Shown here: in pieces, positions 1 to 8,255 of the stretch
Numbering within the stretch: the stretch's first letter is position 1
Layout of the letters: each line of letters starts with the position of its first letter
NCBI GenBank assembly: GCA_020047815.1
Contig: JAIFNG010000050.1
Location: forward strand, 1-58,874
DNA length: 58,874 nt
From: Anaerolinea sp.
GTDB taxonomy: Bacteria; Chloroflexota; Anaerolineae; Anaerolineales; Villigracilaceae
Reading direction: 5' to 3'
Position numbers and translations under genes: made by a program
Notes under the pieces: generated by a model
What the model was told of the DNA's origin: nothing
The model's input: the letters and a program-made list of their open reading frames with translations, nothing else
The model's database searches: none

Positions 1-336
1 TTTGGCTTCTGCGAGACATTCGCCTACTTTTTTTAATCCAATTGCAGGGTCAAGAATGATGGGGACAACTCCAACCTTCAGCAAGGCAAAAGACAGGGCA
101 AAGAAATCAACCGAGGGTGGAGTCAATAGGGCGGCGGTCATGCCCGGATCAATGCCGAAGGCCCGTCTAGAATTCATTCGAAGACATAAAAGCCCAAAGA
201 CAAAACGTTGGGTTGAATCCGCAAGTTCCTGATAAGTAACGGTCTCCCAACGCTTGTTGCGCGAAGAAAAATAGATGAGCGCGGGCCTGGCAGGGTGGGT
301 TTCAGCGGCAAGGTCGAGGCGTGAGGTGATGTTCAT
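1..336 (-). CDS. AMP-dependent acyl-CoA ligase family protein, N-terminal fragment cut by window edge
   Basis: The minus strand is open from an ATG at 336 to the window edge (112 codons, C-terminal part missing). The translation starts MNITSRLDLAAETHPARPAL, followed by an SRNKRWETVTYQEL segment and a stretch of hydrophobic residues plus PPSVDFFALSFALLKVGVVP. This is the usual N-terminal layout of the ANL superfamily (acyl-CoA synthetases and OleC-like beta-lactone synthetases), which activate a carboxylate with ATP. The catalytic AMP-binding motifs would lie outside the window, so the substrate cannot be judged. It is divergent from the hdr operon. OleC-like is my best guess from the overall wording of the N-terminus, without certainty. 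Confidence 0.7.
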   Translation of the reverse strand, partial: MNITSRLDLAAETHPARPALIYFSSRNKRWETVTYQELADSTQRFVFGLLCLRMNSRRAFGIDPGMTAALLTPPSVDFFALSFALLKVGVVPIILDPAIGLKKVGECLAEAK

Positions 337-615
337 TGTCTGTAATTTTATCTGCTAACTGGGTTATTGTCAGGAAGCGAAGATCTACCTTGTTATTTAT
401 GTATGCCGATATGGGCGGTATTTGGGTCCTGGCAGTAAATTCATAATACGATAATTAAAGTCTAAAATATATTTTTTGTTTGGGAAAATTGTCACAAAAG
501 AAAATGACTATTCTTACTGGCATAAAAACCAAAAAAGCAACATACTGTTGGGACCAACCTATCCCCTGCGCGTTTTGTACGCGCGGGGCATCCTGTTACG
601 CGGTGGAGCAGTCTT
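337..615. promoter_or_regulatory. Divergent intergenic region with a GC-rich leader hairpin (563-588)
   Basis: This 279-base gap separates the acyl-CoA ligase-like gene from the hdr-fdh operon and must hold both promoters. It is AT-rich in the middle (about 440-540). A strong hairpin lies just before hdrC: CCCC (563-566) and GCGCG (568-572) pair with CGCGC (580-584) and GGGG (585-588) around a TTTTGTA loop, with one bulged T. No T-run follows, so it is not a simple terminator; it may protect or regulate the operon mRNA. I could not identify a convincing -35/-10 pair or a known regulator site. A GGTGGAG ribosome-binding site precedes the hdrC ATG. Confidence 0.4.
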
Positions 616-1284
616 ATGACAGATGTCGTATCAGTACTTGATCCTCACACCAGCCATACCAAACGCGAAGATTCCATTCTTTTGCGCGAGGTTTCCCTGC
701 GGACCCCTGGCGAATCGCACGTTGATATGTGTATTCAATGCGGGACCTGCGGTGGTTCCTGCCCCTCCGGCAGTGCCATGGACCACACGCCACGCGCCAT
801 CTTTGCCATGTTACGAGCGGGTATGCGCGACGATGTGCTTAATAGCAATACCCCTTGGATGTGCGTCTCCTGCTACTTTTGTACGGTGCGTTGCCCACAG
901 AACATTCACATAACCGATGTAATGTATACGCTCAAGAATATGTCGTTGGAAGCCAGGAAGCCGACCATGCCTGTGGCTTCTCCGCCCCCGACAGCATGGG
1001 GACTCAAAAATTCTTCAATAGATCCAAAAAAATACAATCCAACCGCAGCTGATTTCTCCAAAACCTTCATCTGGATGGTGGAGAATTTTGGGCGCAGTTT
1101 CGAGATCGGCCTGGCTGGCGTGCATAACGTGAGGCATTTTATTACCCGCCTGCCAAACATGACTCCCATGGCAATTGGCATGTTAACCAAAAAAGGCATG
1201 TCTCCACTGCCGCCCAAGCGCATTAAAGGCATGGATCAGTTGGGAAAAATCCTGCAACGTGCCAAGGAACTGGAGTCCTCATGA
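616..1284 (+). CDS. hdrC: HdrC-like heterodisulfide reductase subunit, 4Fe-4S protein
   Basis: A 222-residue soluble iron-sulfur protein. Two classical CxxCxxCxxxC(P) motifs are visible, CIQCGTCGGSCPSG near residue 39 and CVSCYFCTVRCPQN near residue 83, enough for two [4Fe-4S] clusters. In the family, HdrC relays electrons from HdrA to the catalytic HdrB. The C-terminal extension of about 115 residues contains no further cysteines. It is the first gene of a tightly packed operon and its stop overlaps the hdrB start by four bases (ATGA), suggesting translational coupling. The organism need not be a methanogen: HdrABC homologs in bacteria reduce other disulfides or unknown acceptors. Confidence 0.88.
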   Translation: MTDVVSVLDPHTSHTKREDSILLREVSLRTPGESHVDMCIQCGTCGGSCPSGSAMDHTPRAIFAMLRAGMRDDVLNSNTPWMCVSCYFCTVRCPQNIHITDVMYTLKNMSLEARKPTMPVASPPPTAWGLKNSSIDPKKYNPTAADFSKTFIWMVENFGRSFEIGLAGVHNVRHFITRLPNMTPMAIGMLTKKGMSPLPPKRIKGMDQLGKILQRAKELESS

Positions 1285-2279
1285 GCGATTACATCTTCTA
1301 TCCCGGCTGTTCCATGGAAAGCAGTGCCAAGGCATATTATGAATCCGTCATGGCGGTTTGCAAGCCGCTCGGCATCGGTCTGAAAGAGATCGAGGATTGG
1401 AATTGCTGCGGTGCAACCGAATACCTTTCACTGGACATAACCCCTGCCTATGCATTGATCGCCCGCAACCTGGCACTGGCAGAAGAACAAGCAAACGGCA
1501 ACAAAACCATTATTGCGCCGTGTTCGGCCTGCTACCTGAATTTGGCAAAAGCCGACCATTATATGCACGATGACAAAGCCTTTGGTAATAAGATCAATGA
1601 AGCCCTTGCCGCTGGCGGCATGCATTACACCCCAGGGAAATTAGCTGTACGCCACCTGTTGGATGTGATTATCAATGAAGTTGGGCTGGACAAGGTAAAG
1701 GAAAATGTTGTCAAGCCGCTGGCAGGGTTACGCATCGCACCCTATTTGGGCTGTATGCTGCCCCGGCCTGATTACGGTAAACGGTACTCAGATACCGAAC
1801 ATCCCGATGAATTGGACAGGCTGCTCTCTGCCCTGGGTGCGGAAGTGATCGACTTCCCGCTCAAGACGCATTGCTGCGGTGGTCACATGACACAGATAGG
1901 TCCCGACACCGCCTTTGAAATGATCCACCGTCTGATCTCATCTGCTGACGCGCTTAATACGGATGTAATTGTCACTGTCTGCCCAATGTGCCAGATGAAT
2001 CTGGATGCTTTCCAGGGTCAGATGAATAATCATTTCAAAACTAACTTCAAGATACCGGTGCTATTTTTCACCCAACTGATGGGGATTGCTTTCGGTGAAA
2101 AAGCAGAGAGTCTTGGTTTTGGGTCGGAGTTCGTCAGCGCCGCTGAAGCAATAAGCCGGGTCCGTGTCCAAGCACCCAAACCGGCCGAAGACGCTCCCGT
2201 GGCGAAGAAGAAAACACCGGGGCTTCCAATGCCCCCCCTGCGCACCAAAACCGATCACACTCAGGAGGCGGGTCGATGA
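1281..2279 (+). CDS. hdrB: HdrB-like subunit with two CCG domains
   Basis: A 332-residue protein with the duplicated cysteine-rich CCG domain that binds the two noncubane [4Fe-4S] clusters of heterodisulfide reductase. The first set is the YPGCSM cysteine, the NCCGA pair and CSACYLN; the second is YLGCML, HCCGG and CPMCQMN. Both sets look complete. HdrB is the site of disulfide reduction in methanogens; in bacteria the physiological acceptor is generally unknown. The C-terminal ~45 residues are Pro/Lys/Ala-rich and probably disordered. The gene overlaps hdrC and hdrA by four bases at each end. Confidence 0.88.
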   Translation: MSDYIFYPGCSMESSAKAYYESVMAVCKPLGIGLKEIEDWNCCGATEYLSLDITPAYALIARNLALAEEQANGNKTIIAPCSACYLNLAKADHYMHDDKAFGNKINEALAAGGMHYTPGKLAVRHLLDVIINEVGLDKVKENVVKPLAGLRIAPYLGCMLPRPDYGKRYSDTEHPDELDRLLSALGAEVIDFPLKTHCCGGHMTQIGPDTAFEMIHRLISSADALNTDVIVTVCPMCQMNLDAFQGQMNNHFKTNFKIPVLFFTQLMGIAFGEKAESLGFGSEFVSAAEAISRVRVQAPKPAEDAPVAKKKTPGLPMPPLRTKTDHTQEAGR

Positions 2280-4282
2280 AATCCAAAAAGAAACCCCAGG
2301 AACGAGTGGGTGTATATATCTGCCACTGCGGCAGTAATATCGCGGGCGTCGTAAACGTTGAAGATGTCAGCACATGGGCTGGCAAGGAACTGGAAAAAGA
2401 GGGGGTGGTTGTCGCCCGGGACTATAAATTCATGTGCTCCAGTTTGGGGCAGGAACTGATCGAGAAGGATATTAAAGAGCAGGGTTTAACCCGCGTGGTT
2501 GTGGCGGCTTGTTCCCCGCATTTGCATGAACCCACTTTTCGCAATGCCTGTTCACGTGCCGGTGTAAATCCCTACCTGTTCGAGATGACTAATATCCGTG
2601 AACAGGACTCGTGGGTCACCACCGACAAACTGGAAGCCACCAAGAAAGCCAAGTCGCTGGTATCGGCAGCGGTCGGGCGTGTGGTTTATCAAAAGCCGTT
2701 GGAATCGCTCTTCGTCCCCATTGACCCGAATGTATTGGTGGTGGGCGGCGGCGTGACCGGCATTCAGGCAGCATTGGAAATCGCCAATAGCGGCCAGCAT
2801 GTCTACCTGGTGGAGCGTGAACCCTCCATCGGCGGGCACATGGCTCAGTTTGACAAGACCTTCCCCACCCTTGACTGCTCAGCTTGTATCTTGACTCCCA
2901 AAATGTTTGACGCAGGGAACCACAAGAATATCACCATGCTGACTTGGAGCGAGGTGGAAAAGGTGGAAGGCTACATTGGCAACTTCACCGTCACCATCCG
3001 CAAGCGCGCCCGTTTCATCGAAGAATCATTGTGCACGGGCTGTGGTGTTTGCTGGGAAAAATGTCCAAAAAAGGTGGTGGACGATGTATTCGAAGCCGGG
3101 CTTGGCTATCGCAAAGCTGTCTACACGCCCTTCCCACAAGCCGTACCCAAGTATCCGGTGATAGACCACGAAAATTGTACTTATTTCCAAAAAGGCACCT
3201 GTAAAGCCTGTGAAAAATTCTGCCCGACTGGTGCCATCAAATTCGACCAGCAGGATGAAATCCTGACCGTCAAAGTTGGCAATATCATTCTGGCCACCGG
3301 CTATGACTTATTCGATGCCCGCAAGATCCCCAATTACGGCTATGGACGCCTGCCAAACGTATTCACCAGCCTGGAGTTCGAACGCATGACCAACGCCGCC
3401 GGTCCCACCATGGGTAAAGTGGTGCTGCGCGACGGTGTCACCCAGCCCAAGAGTGTGGCAGTCATCCATTGTGTTGGCAGCCGCGATAAAAACTATCACA
3501 ATTATTGCTCATCCATTTGCTGCATGCAGAGTCTGAAATTTGCCCACCTGGTCAAGGAAAAAACCGGCGGCGATGTATATCAGTTTTACATTGACATGCG
3601 CACCCCGGGTAAGTCTTATGACGAGTTCTATCAAAAAATCATCCATGAAGGCGTCAACATGATCCGCGGCAAAGTGGCAGAGATCATCGAGGGAGAAGGC
3701 GGACTGATCGTTCAGGCAGAGGATACTCTGGTTGGTAAACAGCGCCGTATTCCGGTGGATATGGTAATTCTTTCCGCTGGTTTAGAATCCCGCGCTGATG
3801 CCAAGGAAGTTGCCCAGAAATTCGGCATCTCGTGCAGTGCTGACGACTGGTTCATCGAGAGACATCCCAAGCTGGACCCGGTTGCCACCATGACCGACGG
3901 GGTCTTTGTGGCTGGCGCCTGCCAGGGACCGAAAGACATTCCCGCCAGTGTGGCTCAAGGCGCCGCCGCTGCAGCCCGTGTGCTATCAATTATCGGGCAG
4001 GGAGAGATCGAGATCGAAGCCGCCACAGCCATGGTGGATGAAATCACCTGCGTGGGCTGCAAGCAATGCGTGGCTTCCTGTCCCTATCAGGCCATTCAAT
4101 TCCTGGAAGAAAAGGGTAAAGCCTATGTTCAGGAAGCGTTGTGTAAGGGCTGTGGCACCTGTGTGGGTACCTGCCTGCCCAAATCCATAACTCTTAAACA
4201 TTTCACCGACGAGCAAATCGTGGCTGAGATGATCGGCGCAATGCGAGTGATGAAGTCCTTCGAAATGACGGAGGTGGCATAA
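2276..4282 (+). CDS. hdrA: HdrA-like FAD-containing electron-bifurcating subunit
   Basis: A 668-residue flavoprotein. It opens with the HdrA N-terminal domain (VYICHCGSNIAG), then a Rossmann FAD-binding loop VVGGGVTGIQAA near residue 153, the conserved LDCSACILTPKM segment, a ferredoxin insert (CTGCGVCWEKCPKK plus a CxACxxFCP set), the second part of the flavin domain, and a C-terminal ferredoxin domain with CVGCKQCVASCP and CKGCGTCVGTC. In studied relatives HdrA carries out flavin-based electron bifurcation between ferredoxin and a disulfide. Its position between hdrB and mvhD, with overlapping starts, supports one complex. Length matches the usual single-unit HdrA rather than the doubled versions. 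Confidence 0.9.
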   Translation: MKSKKKPQERVGVYICHCGSNIAGVVNVEDVSTWAGKELEKEGVVVARDYKFMCSSLGQELIEKDIKEQGLTRVVVAACSPHLHEPTFRNACSRAGVNPYLFEMTNIREQDSWVTTDKLEATKKAKSLVSAAVGRVVYQKPLESLFVPIDPNVLVVGGGVTGIQAALEIANSGQHVYLVEREPSIGGHMAQFDKTFPTLDCSACILTPKMFDAGNHKNITMLTWSEVEKVEGYIGNFTVTIRKRARFIEESLCTGCGVCWEKCPKKVVDDVFEAGLGYRKAVYTPFPQAVPKYPVIDHENCTYFQKGTCKACEKFCPTGAIKFDQQDEILTVKVGNIILATGYDLFDARKIPNYGYGRLPNVFTSLEFERMTNAAGPTMGKVVLRDGVTQPKSVAVIHCVGSRDKNYHNYCSSICCMQSLKFAHLVKEKTGGDVYQFYIDMRTPGKSYDEFYQKIIHEGVNMIRGKVAEIIEGEGGLIVQAEDTLVGKQRRIPVDMVILSAGLESRADAKEVAQKFGISCSADDWFIERHPKLDPVATMTDGVFVAGACQGPKDIPASVAQGAAAAARVLSIIGQGEIEIEAATAMVDEITCVGCKQCVASCPYQAIQFLEEKGKAYVQEALCKGCGTCVGTCLPKSITLKHFTDEQIVAEMIGAMRVMKSFEMTEVA

Positions 4283-4689
4283 TGTACGAACCGAAAATCA
4301 TCGGCTTTCTGTGTAACTGGTGTTCCTATCGCGGCGCCGATACGGCGGGCATGGCTCGCATGAAATATCCGCCCAATGTGAAAATTATCCGCGTGCCCTG
4401 CAGCGGGCGCATCTCGCCGGAGCTTGTGCTGCGATCCTTCCGCGAAGGCGCAGATGGGGTCATTCTGCTCGGGTGTCACATCGGTGACTGTCACTACGCC
4501 ACCGGCAATCATCGCACTGCCAAGCGCATGCCTGTGCTTAAGAAGCTGATGGAATATACCGGGATCGAACCGGAGCGGTTGTATATTAACTGGGTCTCAG
4601 CCGCGGAAGGTGAAAAATTCACCACGGTCATCAAGGAATTTACCGAAACGATCAGCGCCCTGCCGCCATTTGTGGAGACGATGAAATGA
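4282..4689 (+). CDS. mvhD: MvhD-like [2Fe-2S] linker subunit
   Basis: A 135-residue protein starting MYEPKIIGFLCNWCSYRGAD, the hallmark of MvhD, the small iron-sulfur protein that docks a hydrogenase or formate dehydrogenase onto HdrA. The cysteines in CNWCSYRG, PCSGRI and CHIGDCHY are all present and are the expected cluster ligands. The start overlaps the hdrA stop by one base (TAATG). No MvhA or MvhG hydrogenase gene occurs here; the nearby fdhA implies that formate dehydrogenase is the electron-donating partner. Confidence in family is high; partner assignment is inference from gene order. Confidence 0.9.
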   Translation: MYEPKIIGFLCNWCSYRGADTAGMARMKYPPNVKIIRVPCSGRISPELVLRSFREGADGVILLGCHIGDCHYATGNHRTAKRMPVLKKLMEYTGIEPERLYINWVSAAEGEKFTTVIKEFTETISALPPFVETMK

Positions 4690-5510
4690 CTGACCGACTG
4701 ACCACCCTGCGCAAAACCATTGAAAACGTTTTGCCAAACGTTGAAGGTGTACTTGCCTTGCGAATCGGTCCGGGCGGAATTACAGCTCCCCATCTATTCA
4801 GCAAGGAACATTCCGAAGAATTAGACAAACTGGCGCTTTGGCCCAAAGAGCCGGTGCCTGACACGTTAAAAATAATCCTGCGCGCCCATCCAGATGCAAA
4901 ACTCGCCATCGTATGCCGCGGTTGTGAAGAGCGCGGTATCGTTGAGATGTTCAAACACTCACAACTGAACCTCGATAACCTGACCCTGATCGGGCTGCAA
5001 TGTGAACAGGATGAAGCCGAATTCTGCCGTTGCGCCAAGCCTTTCACGGTTCACTCCAAGCTGACAGTTGGCGAGCCGATCGAGGGAGTTCCCGACCCCC
5101 TGACGGCGAAAATTGAAGCCATGAGCCAACCCGAAAAACAGGCTTTCTGGAAGCAGGAATTCGAACATTGCATTAAATGCTATGGTTGTCGCAACATTTG
5201 TCCGCAGTGCTTCTGCAATATATGCGCCCTTGAAGACGAGACATGGGTCGAGACAGGACGCCTGCCGATGCCTAATCCATCCATGTATCACATGGTACGC
5301 GCCATGCACATGACCGCAAAATGTGTGGCTTGCCGCGAGTGTGAAGAAACCTGCCCGGCAGATATTCCAATGGCTGTCCATTTCCGTTTGATCGCCCGTG
5401 ATGTCAGGGAGATGTTCAACTATGAGCCTGGCGCATCCATGGATCAGAAACCGCCGCAATTGCTGGTTCTTGAAGAAGGCGAATACGAACGGTCCGGGTT
5501 ACCGCACTAA
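4686..5510 (+). CDS. Cysteine-rich 4Fe-4S electron-transfer protein linked to FdhA/Hdr
   Basis: A 274-residue protein. The N-terminal ~150 residues hold scattered cysteines (VCRGCEERG, GLQCEQ, FCRCAK) resembling the amino-terminal part of FrhB/FdhB-type proteins. The C-terminal half has an unusually dense cluster, CIKCYGCRNICPQCFCNIC (around residues 161-179), and a standard CVACRECEETCP motif near residue 217. I read it as the Fe-S subunit that passes electrons between FdhA and MvhD/HdrA. It overlaps mvhD by four bases and ends 11 bases before fdhA. No flavin or F420 motif is evident to me, so the name FdhB is not claimed. Confidence 0.7.
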   Translation: MTDRLTTLRKTIENVLPNVEGVLALRIGPGGITAPHLFSKEHSEELDKLALWPKEPVPDTLKIILRAHPDAKLAIVCRGCEERGIVEMFKHSQLNLDNLTLIGLQCEQDEAEFCRCAKPFTVHSKLTVGEPIEGVPDPLTAKIEAMSQPEKQAFWKQEFEHCIKCYGCRNICPQCFCNICALEDETWVETGRLPMPNPSMYHMVRAMHMTAKCVACRECEETCPADIPMAVHFRLIARDVREMFNYEPGASMDQKPPQLLVLEEGEYERSGLPH

Positions 5511-5521
5511 GGAGAGATGTC

Positions 5522-7567
5522 ATGATCGATTACAAAAATGTTCTAACCACCTGCCCTTATTGCGGCACAGGCTGTGCCCTGCACCTTCAGGTACTGGACG
5601 AAAAACTGGTCGGCGTACTCCCGGCCAAGAACCATGTGGTCAGTGAAGGCGGCTTGTGCATTAAAGGCTGGAATGTGCATGCCTTTGTCAACCATCCCGA
5701 CCGCCTGACAACACCCCTGATCCGCAAGAATGGCAAATTGGAAGAAGCGACCTGGGACGAAGCATTAACGCTGATCGCCGATAAATTTGGAGAGGTCAAA
5801 ACCGCAAGCGGACCCGATAGCGTTGCCATCCTGACATCTGCCAAATGCACCAACGAGGAAAACTATCTTTTACAAAAGTTTGCCCGCGCAGTAATAGGAA
5901 CGAATAACGTTGATCACTGCGCCCGTCTCTGACACGCTCCCACTGTAGCCGGTCTGGCTGCATCCTTTGGCAGTGGCGCCATGACAAATTCGATCCCCGA
6001 GTTTGAGACGGATACAAACTGTTTTCTGATCATCGGCTCAAACACATCAGAAGGTCACCCGTTGATCGCGACCCGGGTGCTCAAAGCCCAAAAGCGCGGC
6101 GCTAAAGTCATTGTGCTTGATCCACGCAAAAATCAAATCGGTCACTGGGCTGATATCTTCCATACCTTCCGCCCCGGCAGTGATGTTGCCATTTTCAATG
6201 GTTTGATGAACGTCATCATCAGCGAATCCCTGCAGGATGAGGCTTTCATTGCTGAACGTACCGAGGACTTCGAGGCGCTTAAAACCCTCGTGGCTGAATA
6301 TACTCCCGAAAAAGTCGCTGAGATCAGCGGCATACCTGCCGATGTGATCCGCGAGATCGCCCGCACCTATGCAAAAGGGAAACCTGCCGCCATCCTGTAT
6401 GCGATGGGCATTACGCAGCACACCACCGGCGTGGACAATGTCAAATCAACCTCGAACCTGGCAATGCTGTGCGGCAATATGGGCATTCTCGGCGGAGGTG
6501 TCAACCCCCTGCGCGGTCAAAACAACGTGCAAGGCGCCTGTGATATGGGCGGGCTGCCCAACGTCTACCCTGGATATCAAGCTGTTACCATTCCTGAAGT
6601 CCAGAAGAAGTTCCAGGATGCCTGGGGCTCTGCTGGTCCGCTTACTGTGGGCATGACGGTTACCGAAATGTTACACGCCACCCAGGAAGGCAAAGTCCGT
6701 GCCCTGTATGTCATGGGTGAAAATCCAATGGTATCCGACCCGGACCTGAACCATGTCCGCCACTGCCTGGAACAGACAGAGTTCCTGGTGGTACAGGATA
6801 TTTTTCTGACCGAAACGGCAGAAATGGCTCATGTGGTCCTGCCAGGCACCTCCTTTGCCGAAAAGGACGGAACTTTTAGCAATACCGAGCGGCGGGTCCA
6901 GCGGGTGCGCCAGGCGATTAAGCCTGTAGGTGATGCCAAAGAAGATTGGATCATTATTTGTGAACTCGCCAGAAAGATGGGCGCCAGCGGATTCGATTTC
7001 CAGTCGGCACAGGCCGTCATGGAAGAGATCAATAAACTAACTCCCTCCTACGGTGGAATCACCTACGAACGTCTGGAGGAACTTGGTTCCCTGCAATGGC
7101 CCTGCCCGACGGTGGACCATCCCGGAACACCATACCTGCACAAAGGCAAGTTTTCGCGTGGATTGGGTAAATTCTTCGCGCTGGAGTTCAAGGAACCCAA
7201 TGAACTGCCGAACGATGAGTACCCCTTCACGTTGACCACGGGGCGCTTGATGTTCCACTTCCACACCGGTTCCATGACCCGCCGTTCAAAGAAACTGGAC
7301 AGTGAAGTACCGGAAGCCTATGTCGAGATCAATGTGAAGGATGCCGGCAAAATCGGGTTGAACGGACACAAACGAGTACGCGTCACCAGCCGGCGCGGCG
7401 AGATCGAATTGGGAGTGCGTATCACCGATGACATCAAGCGCGGCGTTGTATTCATTCCCTTCCACTTTGCAGAAGCCGCAGCCAACAAGTTAACCAATTC
7501 AGCCATTGACCCGGTTGCCAAGATCCCTGAATACAAAGTCTGCGCCGTAAAGGTTGAAGTATTTTAG
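5522..7567 (+). CDS. fdhA: Selenocysteine-containing formate dehydrogenase catalytic subunit
   Basis: Molybdopterin-dependent formate dehydrogenase of 681 residues, read through an in-frame TGA at 5930-5932 (residue 137). Both halves lie in the same frame; the junction reads VDHCAR-L-Sec-HAPTVAG, the exact context of the metal-ligand selenocysteine in FdhF-type enzymes. The N-terminal [4Fe-4S] site is complete (C11, C14, C18, C46 in CPYCGTGC and GLCIKG, with the conserved Lys48). The C-terminal molydopterin dinucleotide-binding domain ends near FIPFHF. The length is close to E. coli FdhF (715). It lacks the long NuoG-like N-terminal extension of NAD-linked enzymes, so electrons should leave through the preceding Fe-S protein and MvhD. 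A good GGAGAG ribosome-binding site precedes ATG 5522. Genome-encoded SelA/SelB/SelC/SelD are required and are not in this window. Confidence 0.93.
5930..5976 (+). promoter_or_regulatory. Bacterial SECIS element (UGA plus hairpin) inside fdhA
   Basis: Immediately after the TGA codon, GTAGCC (5945-5950) pairs with GGCTGC (5956-5961) around the loop GGTCT (5951-5955). A further CCACT (5940-5944) can pair with AGTGG (5972-5976). The loop sequence and its spacing, 18 bases from TGA to GGTCT, match my recollection of the E. coli fdhF SECIS, whose GGUCU loop is bound by SelB. This is why the stop is read as selenocysteine rather than as a nonsense mutation. Confidence 0.88.
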
Positions 7568-7608
7568 TTTTTTATCCCAACCCTATTATTACCAATTGGA
7601 GGAACAAC

Positions 7609-8103
7609 ATGGATATCCGAAAGATCTACGAGTACGCACTTCAACGGGAACATGAAGGCAAACGCTTCTTTGAAGAAAATGCCGCCCGCCTTAGTCATGC
7701 CGCGGCAGTGGGAGCATTCAAGGAACTGGCAGCCGAAGAGCAAAGACACATCGAGTTCATTGAGAGCCAGATCGATGCTTTGGATAAAGGGCAGCCAGCC
7801 AGCAGTGAAGCCTTGAGCAAGGAACTCGCCGAGGGTGCTTTTTTCTCAAAGCGGGCAGAATCTGAAATGCTTGACCAGACCGTACTGGAAGCCATGGTTC
7901 CCGATCTATCCGTCCTGCGTGTGGCTTATCTTATCGAAAAAGACTTCGCCGAATATTATGAAGCCTCTGCCAAACAGGTGACTGGCGAAGGCCGAAAGGT
8001 ATTGGAGATGCTGGCGAAATGGGAACGCGGCCATGAGACGCTCTTCAAGAACATGCATGACAAGTCTTATGAACTTTACACTCAGATGCCCTGGGGAGGG
8101 TAA
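7609..8103 (+). CDS. Ferritin-like / rubrerythrin-family diiron protein without rubredoxin domain
   Basis: A 164-residue, mostly helical protein with the diiron signature pattern: EGKRFFEENA, EEQRHIEFIES, EKDFAEYYEAS and KWERGHETLF provide carboxylate and ExxH ligands. The C-terminal rubredoxin domain of classical rubrerythrin is missing. It lies 41 bases after fdhA with its own GGAGG site, so it is probably co-transcribed with the formate dehydrogenase operon. Family members protect oxygen-sensitive metal centres by reducing peroxide or handling iron; a protective role for the selenium- and Fe-S-rich complex is plausible but inferred. Confidence 0.8.
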   Translation: MDIRKIYEYALQREHEGKRFFEENAARLSHAAAVGAFKELAAEEQRHIEFIESQIDALDKGQPASSEALSKELAEGAFFSKRAESEMLDQTVLEAMVPDLSVLRVAYLIEKDFAEYYEASAKQVTGEGRKVLEMLAKWERGHETLFKNMHDKSYELYTQMPWGG

Positions 8104-8255
8104 GGGGTCTTTACTTTGTGAATAACCAGCTGAAACAGCGGTGTGTTCGAATTATTTTCCAAGGAGGCTCGATTTAAGTCAATTTATCATATTATTGCAT
8201 GATCTGATGGTTCGATTAATAAAAACAAACAATAACATTAATAAGGAGAATTCTC

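Noticed and set aside
2..232. Plus-strand open frame at the window start
   Set aside because: It is antisense to the clearly better acyl-CoA ligase-like translation on the minus strand.
5522..5932. Stop codon inside fdhA as a nonsense mutation or two separate genes
   Set aside because: Frame continues in register, the residue context is that of selenocysteine and a SECIS hairpin follows.
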